Shown here: positions 1-9,566 of the stretch, piece after piece
Numbering within the stretch: position 1 is the stretch's first letter
Layout: the number at the start of each line of letters is the position of its first letter
Source: Nymphalis io
Lineage: Eukaryota; Arthropoda; Insecta; Lepidoptera; Nymphalidae
Assembly (NCBI RefSeq): GCF_905147045.1
Contig: NC_065890.1
Coordinates: forward strand, 8,990,001-9,054,000
Length of the DNA stretch: 64,000 nt
Direction of reading: 5' to 3'
Program-made: the position numbers and the translations under genes
The notes under the pieces: generated by a model
Databases searched by the model: none
The model's input: the letters and a program-made list of their open reading frames with translations, nothing else
Told to the model about the DNA's origin: nothing

Positions 1-234
1 GACTCGCAGTTTGGGTAATATTTTATCCCGGTCTTCAGCTTCTAATTTTAACCGCTTTGCTGCTTCTTCGTACGATCTTTTACTGGAGCTTTCGGCGACT
101 TTTTTCACTTTATTTTCATCACGTTTTCTAAGTCTTGTGGCAAATTCATCTCTCTCTTTTAAATCTTTTAATCGATTCTCTTCAGCACTGTCTGAGCCTG
201 AAGATGAATAATGACGCTTTCCGCGTTTATCCAT
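1..234 (-). CDS. DHX16: Pre-mRNA-splicing DEAH-box helicase DHX16/Prp2-like, N-terminal part (runs off the window)
   Basis: Reading leftward from an ATG at 234-232 gives 78 codons with no stop up to the window edge. The protein starts MDKRGKRHYSSSGSDS and continues with the charged segment LKDLKERDEFATRLRKRD, then SYEEAAKRLKLEAEDRDK and LPKLR. This matches, in order, the region of DHX16 that precedes the helicase core (ERDxFAxR, YEEAxKRLK, EDR, PxLR). In yeast the Prp2 helicase remodels the spliceosome before the first catalytic step; the nuclear role here is inferred by homology. The start is well fixed: an in-frame TAA lies two codons upstream (241-243), no AG acceptor lies between it and the ATG, and the context CAAAATGG is good. 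The helicase domain lies outside the window, so family assignment rests on the N-terminal segment only. Compared with the human protein the part before this segment is much shorter. Confidence 0.75.
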   Translation of the reverse strand, partial: MDKRGKRHYSSSGSDSAEENRLKDLKERDEFATRLRKRDENKVKKVAESSSKRSYEEAAKRLKLEAEDRDKILPKLRV

Positions 235-3200
235 TTTTGGTTATATTTATTATATTCCTTTGTAAACTAAATTTGACAATTATAATTGATATGAAAGTTA
301 ATTATTATTTTAAAATATACAAAGAATTCTTCCGAAATTCACGCAATAGTATATAGTTACTGTAACCATTGTTTATTTTGAATTAAAAATGAATTTGAAC
401 GTATTTTACAAAATAAAAAGTAATTCAATAATAACAATATCACTGACACATGTTTGACAAAGACATTGACTTTTATATGCAGTGATGCCTACACAATGTT
501 CCCCCTAGGACCAACTTCAAATTCCCCTAAATATCGATTATGAACACCTAAATTTTTTGGTGTACTTGTTTTAGAAGTTTGACAGGTAATTTCAAATACA
601 AATTTAAAATAGCGTGTAAGCGTACAACAAGTAGTATAAAATAGCTGTTGTATTAATGCGGACGCATTTTACACATTTACATACTTTAATTAATAACCTA
701 ATAATATTAATGATGATAACAATGAAATTAAACTATTTTTATTTTTAATTTCTTGACTTCTTCATTTCTTTTCATACATTATTTTTAGAACTTTTTGTAC
801 TTTTCTTTTATTATCTGTTCTGTTACAGTCAAACGAGAAACAATAAAAATTAAAAACGAATTAATTTCAAAATGCTGATAGTTTTTAAATCATACATATT
901 GACGTTAAATGATCATACGGTCAGAAGTAACAACAAACAATGGTTGGTTTCGAAGCTTAATATAAATTGTACAGTCGTACGTTTTTTTTAAGGAAAAAAA
1001 TCTTGAATAATAGACCCTAAAAATTCCCCCCTAAAAAACCCCCTGAACATCTTGATTGGGGGAATCAAGATGTCCAGGGTTTTTTTTCATTTATTATACT
1101 TTTTTTATTGATATCAATTTGGGGGGAAGACCCCCATGTACACATATGTACTCTGACGCCTAAGCTGTCAGTCTTTTTTTTGGAATAGGCATAGATGATA
1201 TCGTACAGTCTTCAATGTTTATTTACACGTCACCACTTTATGCAATGATATTATAAATGTAAAAAGAAGAAAATATGTTACTAGCGCATAAAAATTGAAG
1301 ACTCAAAAACGTGTACCAAATATGACGCTAAAATAAGTAAAACGGAAGGTATCTCATGTAAATAACGAAAATTATTAGAATATTTCTATTTAAATACAGA
1401 AAAGAGAGACATATTTAAACATGGATTATTAAATGCAGATGCGACATTGTGACCCGTAAGAAACATAGAGCGTAAATAAAGATAATTTTTGTGTATAATA
1501 TCTTCCATCGTATTTTATTGACTTCATTCTAAGAAAACGATGTATAATTATATATATTGAATTGCATAAAATTAAATAGTTGAATTCTCTGCACCAGGCA
1601 GGAACTTAGGGAAACATTTAAATTTGATAACAACAAGCATAAATAAATATTTCTCTATATTGGAAAAATTCAACAATCACGATTGGTGCATAATAGCGAT
1701 GTACCTACTGGAAAAAAATCGCGCTATTAGTTCTTTAATCGATTGATTCACTTGTTGTTGTTGTTTGTTGTCACATCTCACTGTATTGCAAAACTAAATA
1801 TCGTAACTATAAACATAATTATATTGAAATTTAAAGAGTATCCGATTAAAGTATAGTTTAGAAAGTGAAGCAATATTCACATCTGCATGATTTTTATTCT
1901 AAATGTTAAATCAGATTTAGCTACAGTAGCGACATTCTAAAAAGTTATGGAACTCTTATTTCATACATTTCGGTACACTTATTAGGGTGAAGACTATAGT
2001 TACTTCCGTTCGGCTTGGTCTTCAATAACTTTTATTGTAATAAGTAATAATTAATTCATCATCGTATTAAATAATAATCAAATATTAATAATCTGATAGT
2101 GATGAATAAGAAAATAAATATCTTAAATATTGTTGAATACTTAAAATAACACAATTTTCTTTAAATTTATATTTCTCCTTATCTGATTCTCTTTAAATGT
2201 CCAATTTCTCTTTCCACTTCTTTACTGTAAATGCGGCAAGAATATGGAACTCATTGGCGAACTCTATTATCGCACTTGTTAGTCTACCTTCTATTTTCCG
2301 TTACCATATATTTTCCTACTTGTGTGTGGTGGATGAAATTTTTTTAATAAGCTTGCCTTTTATAATACATATATAAACAAAATTGATCAGTCCCAAGCCA
2401 AAAACTTTTTAAAAACAAGCTTTTTCAAACAAAAATTTTTGCCTATACTGTTGGCCGCAGAAGAGTTACTTCTTCCAGAGCTAATCCTTGATATATAATC
2501 AGGATATTCTTACTTAATTTTGCATGCGAAATGATCCAGAATAAAATTAGTCATCATCATATTTAGTAGGGTAAGAGGAAGTGGTTCTAATTCAGCTTGC
2601 GAGGTTTGACTCCAACAAACTAACAAACATTGCAAATTAAATAAAATATTCTTAATATAGGTTAATGTTCTTCAAGGGTTCACTGACTTCAAATTTTGCT
2701 TTAAGTACATAATTATTATTATATAAAATTATCGTTTAAGAGATGTTGCTGTTGCATACATTTTTTCTATTAATCTATGAATGTGCTTTAGAAACTTTAT
2801 GGTAGTTACTTTTCTTGCCACACTAAGTACAATAACAATATCTGCACTTACATAAAACATTAGTATTTTTCAATGATAATGCAGCGTTTCAATTTATCTG
2901 AAAAGATCTGGCGTGCGGGTTGCAGGGTCATAAATTAATATATTATAATTATCTTTTTCTAAAATGGTTTTATTTTAAGCATACAAATAACATATAAGCT
3001 TAAAAATAGGAGTACAAATAATAAATACTACATATACATAGTTCAGATTTATCTACAAACATTTTTAAGTTATTATAACTGACGCACACATCTAATATAA
3101 TTTTATAAAAAAACATGTTTCTGAAGCATGAAAAATAAATTATTTGGTCACTATAATGTATGTATGTTCTTGGTCGTTTTCCTACCAAAAGATCAAAATT

Positions 3201-3310
3201 AATATTTATTTCTTGGGTTCGTTTTCAGATCAAAGACATTAATTTAATTAAAAATGATGATTAAAGCGAAATTATATTATTTTTGTGTAAATAAATAGAA
3301 AAAAAAGAAG
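235..3310. other. Intergenic AT-rich DNA between the helicase start and the mib 3' end
   Basis: No coding exon or RNA gene is seen. The stretch carries the G-loop hairpin at 1,041-1,079 and long A/T-rich sequence with stops in all frames. The helicase promoter should lie just right of 234, but no clear core element stands out. An open frame on the minus strand at 3,000-3,188 has no recognisable similarity or coding character. Confidence 0.5.
1033..1087. repeat. Inverted repeat with a five-G loop
   Basis: The 17-base arms 1,041-1,057 and 1,063-1,079 (CCCTGAACATCTTGATT and its near complement) pair with a single mismatch around a loop of five Gs. Beyond a two-C bulge the stem goes on with an A-run on the left and a T-run on the right. 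It may be the core of a small foldback element. Confidence 0.6.
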
Positions 3311-3312
3311 AG

Positions 3313-3422
3313 AGCCGAGATGGCAAAGTGGTTCGAAAACATGAATCTCAACAGAATCTTGCGGGTTGCGGGCAAGCACCTCTGAATTTTCATCTCGCGC
3401 TCGGCAGTCATAGAGAAGAGGA
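3313..3422 (+). repeat. tRNA-derived SINE, 5' (head) portion
   Basis: The head begins GCCGAGATGGCAAAGTGGTT (degenerate A box) and has a B-box-like GCGGGTTGCGGGCAAGCACC, followed by CATCTCGCGCTCGGC. It is the same family as the SINE at 60,103-60,320, where the CATCTCGTGCTTGACGGTGA part recurs. The rest of the SINE is missing here and is replaced by a LINE fragment; a SINE tail resumes near 4,672. Confidence 0.6.
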
Positions 3423-4672
3423 AAGGGGGAAAATGTTGACTTTTTCGCTGTGAGAGCGCATACCTCTGTTTTCTTGGCATTAAACTCAACAAGATTATCA
3501 GAGCCCCATTTGGCGATGAGTTCAATGTCCTATCGAGTTCAATGACAAGATCCTTCCGCCTCTCCTCAATTTCCGCTCGCTTAGCCACTGCGCGTCCGTG
3601 ATATCCACCATACACTGTACTATCGTCCGCATAGCAATGTATGTTCCCAAGAGAGACCATATCATTGATATGCAGAAGAAAGAGTGTGGGAGATAGCACA
3701 GATCCCTGGGGGACCCCAGCATTCACTACATAGAATTGTGAAGCGCAACCAACAGCTAAAACACGAAGGCTACGCTTGTGTAGGAAGCTGGCAATCCAGG
3801 TGTAAAGCTGAGCAGGCAGACCATATGCCGACAGCTTGGAGAGAAGACTTCTGTGCCAGACCCTGTCGAAAGCCTTGGAGATATCGAGGCTGACAGCCAA
3901 CGATTCCCCATGCTTGTCGATAGCTTCACCCCAGAGGTGTGTTACGTACGCTAGAAGATCACCTGTAGACCGTTTTGGTCGAAACCCGTACTGACGATCA
4001 TTAATTAGACAGTGATCTTCTAGGTAATGGATCAGTTGTTTGTTTACAATCCGTTCCATCACCTTACAAAGTACTCAGGTGATAGCTATTGGCCGATAAT
4101 TTGCCGGGTAAGATTGATCCCCTTTTTATTGAACCGCTTGCACATTAGCTCTTCTCCAAGCCTCCGGCACACATCCCGAAAAGAGAGAAAGAGAACAGGA
4201 ATTGGAACAGGCGCGTTAACACAGAAGACAGCTCCGCCGCGCACTTCTTCAGCACTATGGCTGGTATTCCATCGGGACCGCTAGCTTTCCGTACATCAAG
4301 TGATTGCAGCTCTGCACGCACATCACGTTGCCTGATTTTGATGTCAGGCATCGTATGGCCACATGAAGGTATTGTAGGTGGCAGCGCACTACAATCATTG
4401 ATGACTGAGTTATCGGCAAAGAGTTTAGCCAGGAGATCGTCTTTCTCTTGCGGACTGTGAGCTAGCGATCCGTCCGGATTTCTGAGCGGTGGCAGCGAAG
4501 ATTGACAGAAATTGTTTTGCACAGACTTGGTCAGACGCCAGAAGTTACGGGAGCCCCTAGGATGCGAAACAAGGTCATGACCAATCTGTACAATGCGCTG
4601 TGCATCCGCTGTCTTGTATGCCTTCCTACAGGGCTTGGAATTTTTATTGTAGTTTTCTTTCAGTGAGTCAAT
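3420..4672 (-). mobile_element. Non-LTR retrotransposon (CR1/Jockey-type) reverse transcriptase fragment, decayed
   Basis: Reading the minus strand from about 4,672 gives, in order, RGSRNFWRLTKSVQNNF, the fingers segment SLDVRKASGPDGIPAIVLKK, a broken NYRPIAIT block, QYGFRPKRSTGDLLAY, SLDISKAFDRVWH, NAGVPQGSVLSPTLFLLHIN and the catalytic box HCYADDSTV, ending near VEFNAKKTEVCALTAKKS. YADD and the motif order place it among the CR1/Jockey-like LINEs. It is a relic: the frame is lost at the palm start (4,080-4,170) with in-frame stops, a further shift lies near 3,500, and there is no endonuclease domain or 3' end. Both ends abut pieces of the same SINE, which suggests a nested or recombinant structure. 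Confidence 0.85.
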
Positions 4673-4716
4673 CCACCAATCCGCATTAGAGCAGCGTGGT
4701 GGAGTTAGTTGAAATA
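4672..4716 (+). repeat. SINE tail fragment
   Basis: The stretch CCACCAATCCGCATTAGAGC followed by AGCGTGGTGGAG closely matches the 3' part of the SINE at 60,103-60,320 (CCAACCCGCATTGGAGCAGA, GTGGTGGAATAAG). It lies in the same orientation as the SINE head at 3,313, with the antisense LINE fragment between them. Confidence 0.55.
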
Positions 4717-5639
4717 CACTATAGTATTTTTTTAAATGATACTTTAAAAGTTAAAAATAATAAGTATATTAAAGATTTAGTTGTTAGTAAAAGGTTGTTT
4801 TAGACTTTCTAAGTTAGGATAATTTCTAAGTAATGAAACAATGAAACTTGAAAAAAAATACAATGAGCATTATTTTTACAACGTAAAAAAGGTTTTGTAA
4901 GTATGTCATTTGTATATAAATATCTTAGGTAATCGTACCGTTAAAGTTCAGGCGCTAAGAGATGCGTTTCTGACGTCGGTCAGTGGGTCATCAATGGTGA
5001 TACACAACTAAAAATAAACAGTTGACATAACCTTGTATCAACTATGGATTAAATATATATGTATATATAAATATTTTATTTTATAAATTCTTCGATCACG
5101 GAGCTCTCGGGAACGCATTCTCACAGCGGTTGTTAAAGTTTACTACAGTAATTATATCGTATAGAGTATCACTGTTATTTTTTTAAAAATTAAATGCAAT
5201 TTCGAATGTATCAGTTGCTGAGTTGACATCTTAATAACCAATTATAAGAAATTGATAAATAAGTACAAAAATTAAATACAGTACTAAACTTATATAATGT
5301 ATATAAAAATTAGGTAACACTACAATAAAAATTAAGTATGCGTAACAGTCGTATGTTATATTGGTCACAACAATTCTGAAACAAAGTTGTAGATTTTGTA
5401 CAAATAAAAATACCTTAATAGTTATATAATTATGAGTCTATTAATAACTATAACATGTATTATTTTACTAAGACTGTATATCTATTTTAACGAAAAATAA
5501 CAAAGTATCATAAAAATAAGGCAACGATGCGTTTTGTTAATGCTTTCTAATTGTATATACCTTTACTTGAATCCTCAGGTATATTGAGGAAGCCATTGAA
5601 ATAATATGATATGCAGTCGCTGTTTATAAAATTCTGTTG

Positions 5640-5745
5640 GTAGCAAGATGAGCATGTGGGCCGCCTGATGGCAGGTGACCTTCATCCATAGACGCTTGCA
5701 GAAGTAAAATTCGTTGTTTACACCTTCAAGGCGCTAATCATAGGG
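5640..5745 (+). repeat. Short relic of the 300-bp dispersed repeat
   Basis: GATGAGCATGTGGGCCGCCT followed by GATGGCAGGTGACC aligns with the start of the repeat copies at 41,501 and 54,961 (GACGAGCATATGGGCCACCT, then GATGGTAAGTGGTCACC). Similarity fades after about 100 bases. Confidence 0.5.
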
Positions 5746-6507
5746 TTTTAAATGTAATGATTCCTTGCGTCTTTAAATGCTCTGGTTCAATCATCCTTTA
5801 AATCGATACATGGCAATAAATTATATATATTTAAACGCAGAATAACTGAGGAGCCTATATAAAGCTTTACCACCGGTAGATGCGTCATGTATAGTTATAT
5901 GAGTGGTACAGACGAACTAAAATGTCCTACTTATAGATTGACATAAAATGTTTGCAACTCATTTTATTAAAAAACCAAGAAAATACCAAGAAGTAAAAAA
6001 ATGCAGTATAAAGTTTAATTTTATTCGACTAATCTATGTCGTAATTGCAGATGCCGGTTGATAAAACTGGCTTCAAAATCCGATTCAGGCGAATAAAGTA
6101 TATTAGGATTTTTTGGCCAATAAATTCTAAGGTATTCAATTATTTCTATAGTAATCTATATGTAATACTACTCTCTCGTCCCTCTCATCTCGTTCATCGT
6201 GTTCTCATCTCTATCCGGTTGTGAAACATTGGCATCCAGTCGGACTATAAAAGTGAGTAGTGATTACTCTATGGCTGTTCCGTGACCGAATTTCTGCCAG
6301 TCAGATTTTTTTTTTGCACGGTTGTAACTAAGAAATATTTATTTTGCCCAAAAAAGCACTGTATTACATAAATATTGTTTATTTAGAACTAAAGAAACCG
6401 TAAATCTGTTTTTTTTACCGTTATATATAATAGTCATTTTTGAAGCATTTATTACGAAAGTCTACCTTTGTAACGGTAGTCCAGAATAGTTTTGTTCTGG
6501 CCGAACT

Positions 6508-6592
6508 GTATTAATTCGTAGTTACTTTTGCTTTCACTTAATATCTATTTGTTAGATGTTAAGTGAAAGCACAAGTAACTTCGAATTAATAC
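6508..6592 (+). ncRNA. Long near-perfect hairpin, candidate miRNA precursor or foldback element
   Basis: Arms of 39 bases (6,508-6,546 and 6,554-6,592) are complementary apart from a U-U and a U-C mismatch and one U-G wobble, around a 7-base loop. The left arm starts GTATTAATTCGTAGTTACTT and the right arm ends with the complement. Length, loop and spaced mismatches resemble a pre-miRNA, and it sits about 650 bases beyond the mib stop. I do not recognise a known miRNA seed. A miniature inverted-repeat transposon is an equal possibility. Confidence 0.4.
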
Positions 6593-7197
6593 AAGATGAT
6601 AACTTGACAAAATACATCAAACTCATTGATTATTTTGATTGCACTTACCTCTAGGCACTTCATAGGATTAAAATTTTACTGTAATATTATTTTTTCATAT
6701 TAACATTTTAAATCAAAACTTAACTTTTAACAATAGGTATACATAATTTTTCTTTTTTTTTGTAATTTTCGAAGCCAACTACTCATTAAACATATTTGAA
6801 TTAGAATATGAAATAGGCGCTTAAAATTCAAGTAGGTATTTTATTATACGATTGATTTAAGTTCCTAATTGCTTATTCACACTTTGACGATTGTTTGGCA
6901 ACGAAGCTAAGGCATTACTTTATAAGGTAAATGTTGTACGATGTGATTGCTGTAGCGTAACAATTTCCAACTATGCTCAGTGTAAATTTTCAAAATTTGG
7001 CAGTCATTAAATTTTCTTAATATATTAACGTATCATATTTTAAAATTAACTTTCAGACTTCAAACGAACTAGAAAGCAAAGCTTTCGTAAGCATTTCCTC
7101 CATAGTATTTAATAATACTAACATATATTTCAAACATAAACTTACCTACAATTAATAAAACTTTGGTACAACAATATGTAGTTTTATATGATTTAAT

Positions 7198-7203
7198 TTT
7201 ATT
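7198..7203 (-). promoter_or_regulatory. mib1: Polyadenylation signal of mib
   Basis: The minus strand reads AATAAA at this site, 35 bases after the mib stop codon (7,240-7,238). A second, looser T-rich and AATAAA-like context follows further left, so the exact cleavage site is open. Confidence 0.55.
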
Positions 7204-7237
7204 AAACAAACAATAAATGTTATACTCGGTACCGCGC

Positions 7238-7378
7238 TTAGTAGAGAAGAATGCGTTTCTCGACTTGCTTGCGACAGATCGGGCAGACGGTGATCCGGTC
7301 GCCGCACATTTGGCACATGCCGTGTCCGCACAGGAATATCATATTCTTCAGTCTGTCCAGGCAGATCGGACACATAGT
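7238..7378 (-). CDS. mib1: mib terminal coding exon with RING finger 3
   Basis: Acceptor CAG is at 7,381-7,379. The exon reads TMCPICLDRLKNMIFLCGHG, MCQMCGDRITVCPICRKQVE, KRILLY and stop TAA at 7,240-7,238. All eight C3HC4 zinc ligands are present. In MIB1 the last RING is the one most needed for ligase activity. Confidence 0.96.
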   Translation of the reverse strand, partial: TMCPICLDRLKNMIFLCGHGMCQMCGDRITVCPICRKQVEKRILLY

Positions 7379-9566
7379 CTGAAATCAGAAATGTAACAAT
7401 AAATAATTAAAATACAACTATGGTGGCTTCCATTTATTAGTTCGCGGCTGGCACACTTTTGAGTCCGGCCCCTGTCTTATGCCAACCCTTCTTGGGACTA
7501 ATTCTGCTGGCAAGTTGGTTCTTCGCCATCAAACGAGTGGTTGATTGATACATGCACTCACTGGTTGTCTGTTCCGAGGATAGGAATATGGTTTGTTTAC
7601 GAACGTATTGAATTAAATAAATAATCTATTATCACCTGTTCCTTTATGTCCTGCAGTTGTTGCTGCAGTTTTTGGACATCCGCGGCGGCGGGAGCGGAGG
7701 TGGTAGCTGTGGCGGTGGCGGAAGCGACGGCGGAGGCGACAGCGGGCGCAGAGCGGGAGCCGTTGTTCAAGAGATGCGGCGCAGCAGGCGCGGGGGCCGG
7801 CTGCCCTTTGTTCACCTGCACCAACGCCAGGTTGCTGCCACCCTCGCCACTTCCAGAAGCTGCGTGTATAATGTACACATTAAAATCCATAGTGGTCTAA
7901 GTAATTTAGGACGCGGGCTCTATCGATAGTTAAAGTAAAATGAATTCGTCAGTTCAGTTCTCGGAAGCTTTACTTTATCCTAATCTGTGGATATTTGAAT
8001 GGGTACTCACGTTCATGCTTCGGCTGCGCGCTGTGCGCCGGCAACGCGGGCGCGGGCGGAGCGGCGGGCGCGGCGGGCGCGGCGGGCGGCGGCTGCAGCG
8101 GCGTGCGGCACTCCACGCACTTGCGCATGAGCGGCGCGCAGGCGGCGCAGGCGCACACGTCGCCGCACGGCCGGAATACCACCGTGGCCGGCGCCTCCGA
8201 GCACACCACGCATTCGCCCACGCGCTGACGGGAAGACACGCCCGCGCGACACACCAGGCACTTTTTCACCTGAAAGGTTTTGATCACAGCTTAAATATTA
8301 AAACGAGAAATTGTCAATGCTTTATTGTTGACGGAGTTTAATATGTTTTACTTCCGATCAGCATTATAATTATAAAAATTATAATGAATACTCACTCTTG
8401 CAGCGCAGACATTACAGCAGCAAATGTGTCCGCACGGGCGGAAAAGTGTGTCTCGCTTGGCGTCGGAGCACACGAGGCACTCATCCGCGGTGGGGTCACT
8501 GGGCGGGGCCTCTACGGTGGGAGCTTCCGTTGCAGCCGCGGCACCGCTTCCACCGGGTACGGGTCCCGTCTCGGTTTCTGGTGTTCCGTCGATAGACATT
8601 CCAGTACCTTCTTTGCGGCATGTTGTTAGCGTTTTTTGGAGATTCGGATCTGGACATAAATCCAATGGCGTCTGGCCTGGAAAATATTTTATTTTATAGA
8701 ATAACACAGTATTTTATTATATATTATAAAAGAAAATGAATTAGCTAGTGATATTGCTTTTTAATTTAAATTGTCTTGTAAATAATGTTTATGTAAATAA
8801 AATATTTAGTAAAATGGTATAAATGAAGGTGGCAAAATGGTTTAGTAAATGGTAAATAGGTAAAATAAACCTTTCTTATTCTTGACTGTAAGATCAGCGC
8901 CATGCGCGGCAAGGAAGCAGGCGATAGAGGCAGAGGACTTTTTGTCATGCGCATGCGCGATGCCACTGAGCAGTGAAGGGTCTCGAGCGTCTTGTAAGCG
9001 TCGCAATTGTTGGAGAGTGTGATGTCTGAGCGCCTCGTGGAGAGGGGTGTCGCCGTCCTGAGCGAGATTAATAAATATATTATAATATTCAACAATGATT
9101 TTATTAATAATTGCTCGAAATTCTTTAAAAACTTATTTTTTGTACACGTTCAGTTCACTTTCAGTTCACTTTTATTTTTATACACTTACTATGCAACAGA
9201 TTATTAAGATTGTTAACAAATTGGAGTGTAATTTGGGAGAATCTTTGCATAAAATACAGCGTCTTTAATTTTCACATAGACGTAAGTGATAGTATAACTA
9301 TGGAAACCTTATCACAGATGTTGAGATTAGCCCCGTGAGCGATGAGTAGTCTGACGATCTGCGTGTGCTGTCGCTCTACGGCGAGGTGGAGCGCGGTCTG
9401 CAAGTTCGCGTTTTGGAGGTCGGGGCGCGCTCCCCCGCGGACGAGCAGCTCGGCGACCTCCGCGTGGTTGTTGAACGCGGCCAGGTGCAGTGCGGTGTAT
9501 CCGTCATCCTTCGCGTCATCGACTATCCACGGACGAGGCAGCTTGCCGAGCATTATCTTCATGGCG
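7238..9566 (-). CDS. mib1: E3 ubiquitin-protein ligase mind bomb (MIB1-like), last six coding exons
   Basis: Mind bomb ubiquitinates Delta/Serrate-type Notch ligands and so drives their endocytosis in the signal-sending cell. Six exons join in frame with GT..AG borders: 9,566-9,308; 9,057-8,871; 8,676-8,396; 8,269-8,011; 7,859-7,636; 7,378-7,238 (1,351 bases, about 449 residues to the stop). They give ankyrin repeats (DDGYTALHLAAFNNHAEVAE, TALHLAVERQHTQIVRLLI, DGDTPLHEALRHHTL), the block KGQTPLDLCPDPNL, three RING fingers, the coiled segment DVQKLQQQLQDIKEQ and the C-terminus KRILLY, all typical of MIB1. The first exon starts in mid codon, so the gene continues upstream. The N-terminal MIB/HERC2, ZZ and earlier ankyrin domains were not found anywhere to 64,000. 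Odd points are a His-to-Asp change in RING 2 and Ala/Pro-rich linkers. Confidence 0.96.
7636..7859 (-). CDS. mib1: mib coding exon, Ala-rich linker and coiled segment
   Basis: Acceptor CAG lies at 7,862-7,860 and donor GTGATA starts at 7,635. It encodes SGSGEGGSNLALVQVNKGQ, an Ala/Ser/Thr-rich run of about 40 residues, and the conserved DVQKLQQQLQDIKEQ that leads into RING 3. Plus-strand open frames here are shadows of the Ala-rich coding. Confidence 0.92.
8011..8269 (-). CDS. mib1: mib coding exon with RING finger 2
   Basis: It opens VKKCLVCRAGVSSRQRVGEC (end of RING 1) and continues with VVCSEAPATVVFRPCGDVCA and CAACAPLMRKCVECRTPL. The PCGD motif replaces the PCGH zinc-ligand motif of vertebrate MIB1 RING 2. 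A Pro/Ala-rich tail of about 30 residues follows, then the donor GTGAGT at 8,010-8,005. Confidence 0.94.
8396..8676 (-). CDS. mib1: mib coding exon with RING finger 1
   Basis: It completes the Gly codon (G|QTPLDLCPDPNL), passes through a low-complexity Gly/Ala/Pro/Thr linker, and encodes ECLVCSDAKRDTLFRPCGHI followed by CCCNVCAAR. The donor GTGAGT splits the RING between R and VKKC, which comes from the next exon. Confidence 0.94.
8871..9057 (-). CDS. mib1: mib coding exon, final ankyrin unit
   Basis: This exon has acceptor CAG at 9,060-9,058 and donor GT at 8,870-8,869. It reads DGDTPLHEALRHHTLQQLRR, then an insert shorter than in human MIB1 (QDARDPSLLSGIAHAHDKK), then ASIACFLAAHGADLTVKNK. 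It ends one base into a Gly codon. Confidence 0.95.
9308..9566 (-). CDS. mib1: mib coding exon with C-terminal ankyrin repeats
   Basis: The acceptor CAG is at 9,569-9,567 and the donor GT follows K at 9,307-9,306. The exon encodes MKIMLGKLPRPWIVDDAKDD and two ankyrin units (GYTALHLAAFNNHAEVAELL; QTALHLAVERQHTQIVRLLI) and ends ANLNICDK. The first base completes a codon split by the intron (two bases come from the missing upstream exon). Confidence 0.95.

Larger units (their letters stand above)
4717..7197. other. Intergenic AT-rich DNA downstream of mib
   Basis: No gene is seen. It holds a short relic of the 300-bp dispersed repeat (5,640-5,745) and the long hairpin at 6,508-6,592. The rest is AT-rich and has stops in all frames. 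Confidence 0.5.

Noticed and set aside
7646..7929. Plus-strand open frames of 84-90 codons over the mib linker exon
   Set aside because: They are antisense shadows of Ala-rich, GC-rich mib coding sequence on the minus strand. The Gly/Ala/Val runs have no independent support.
7940..8341. Plus-strand Arg/Gly-rich open frame over the RING 2 exon
   Set aside because: Shadow of the mib exon at 8,011-8,269. Low stop frequency comes from the GC-rich antisense.
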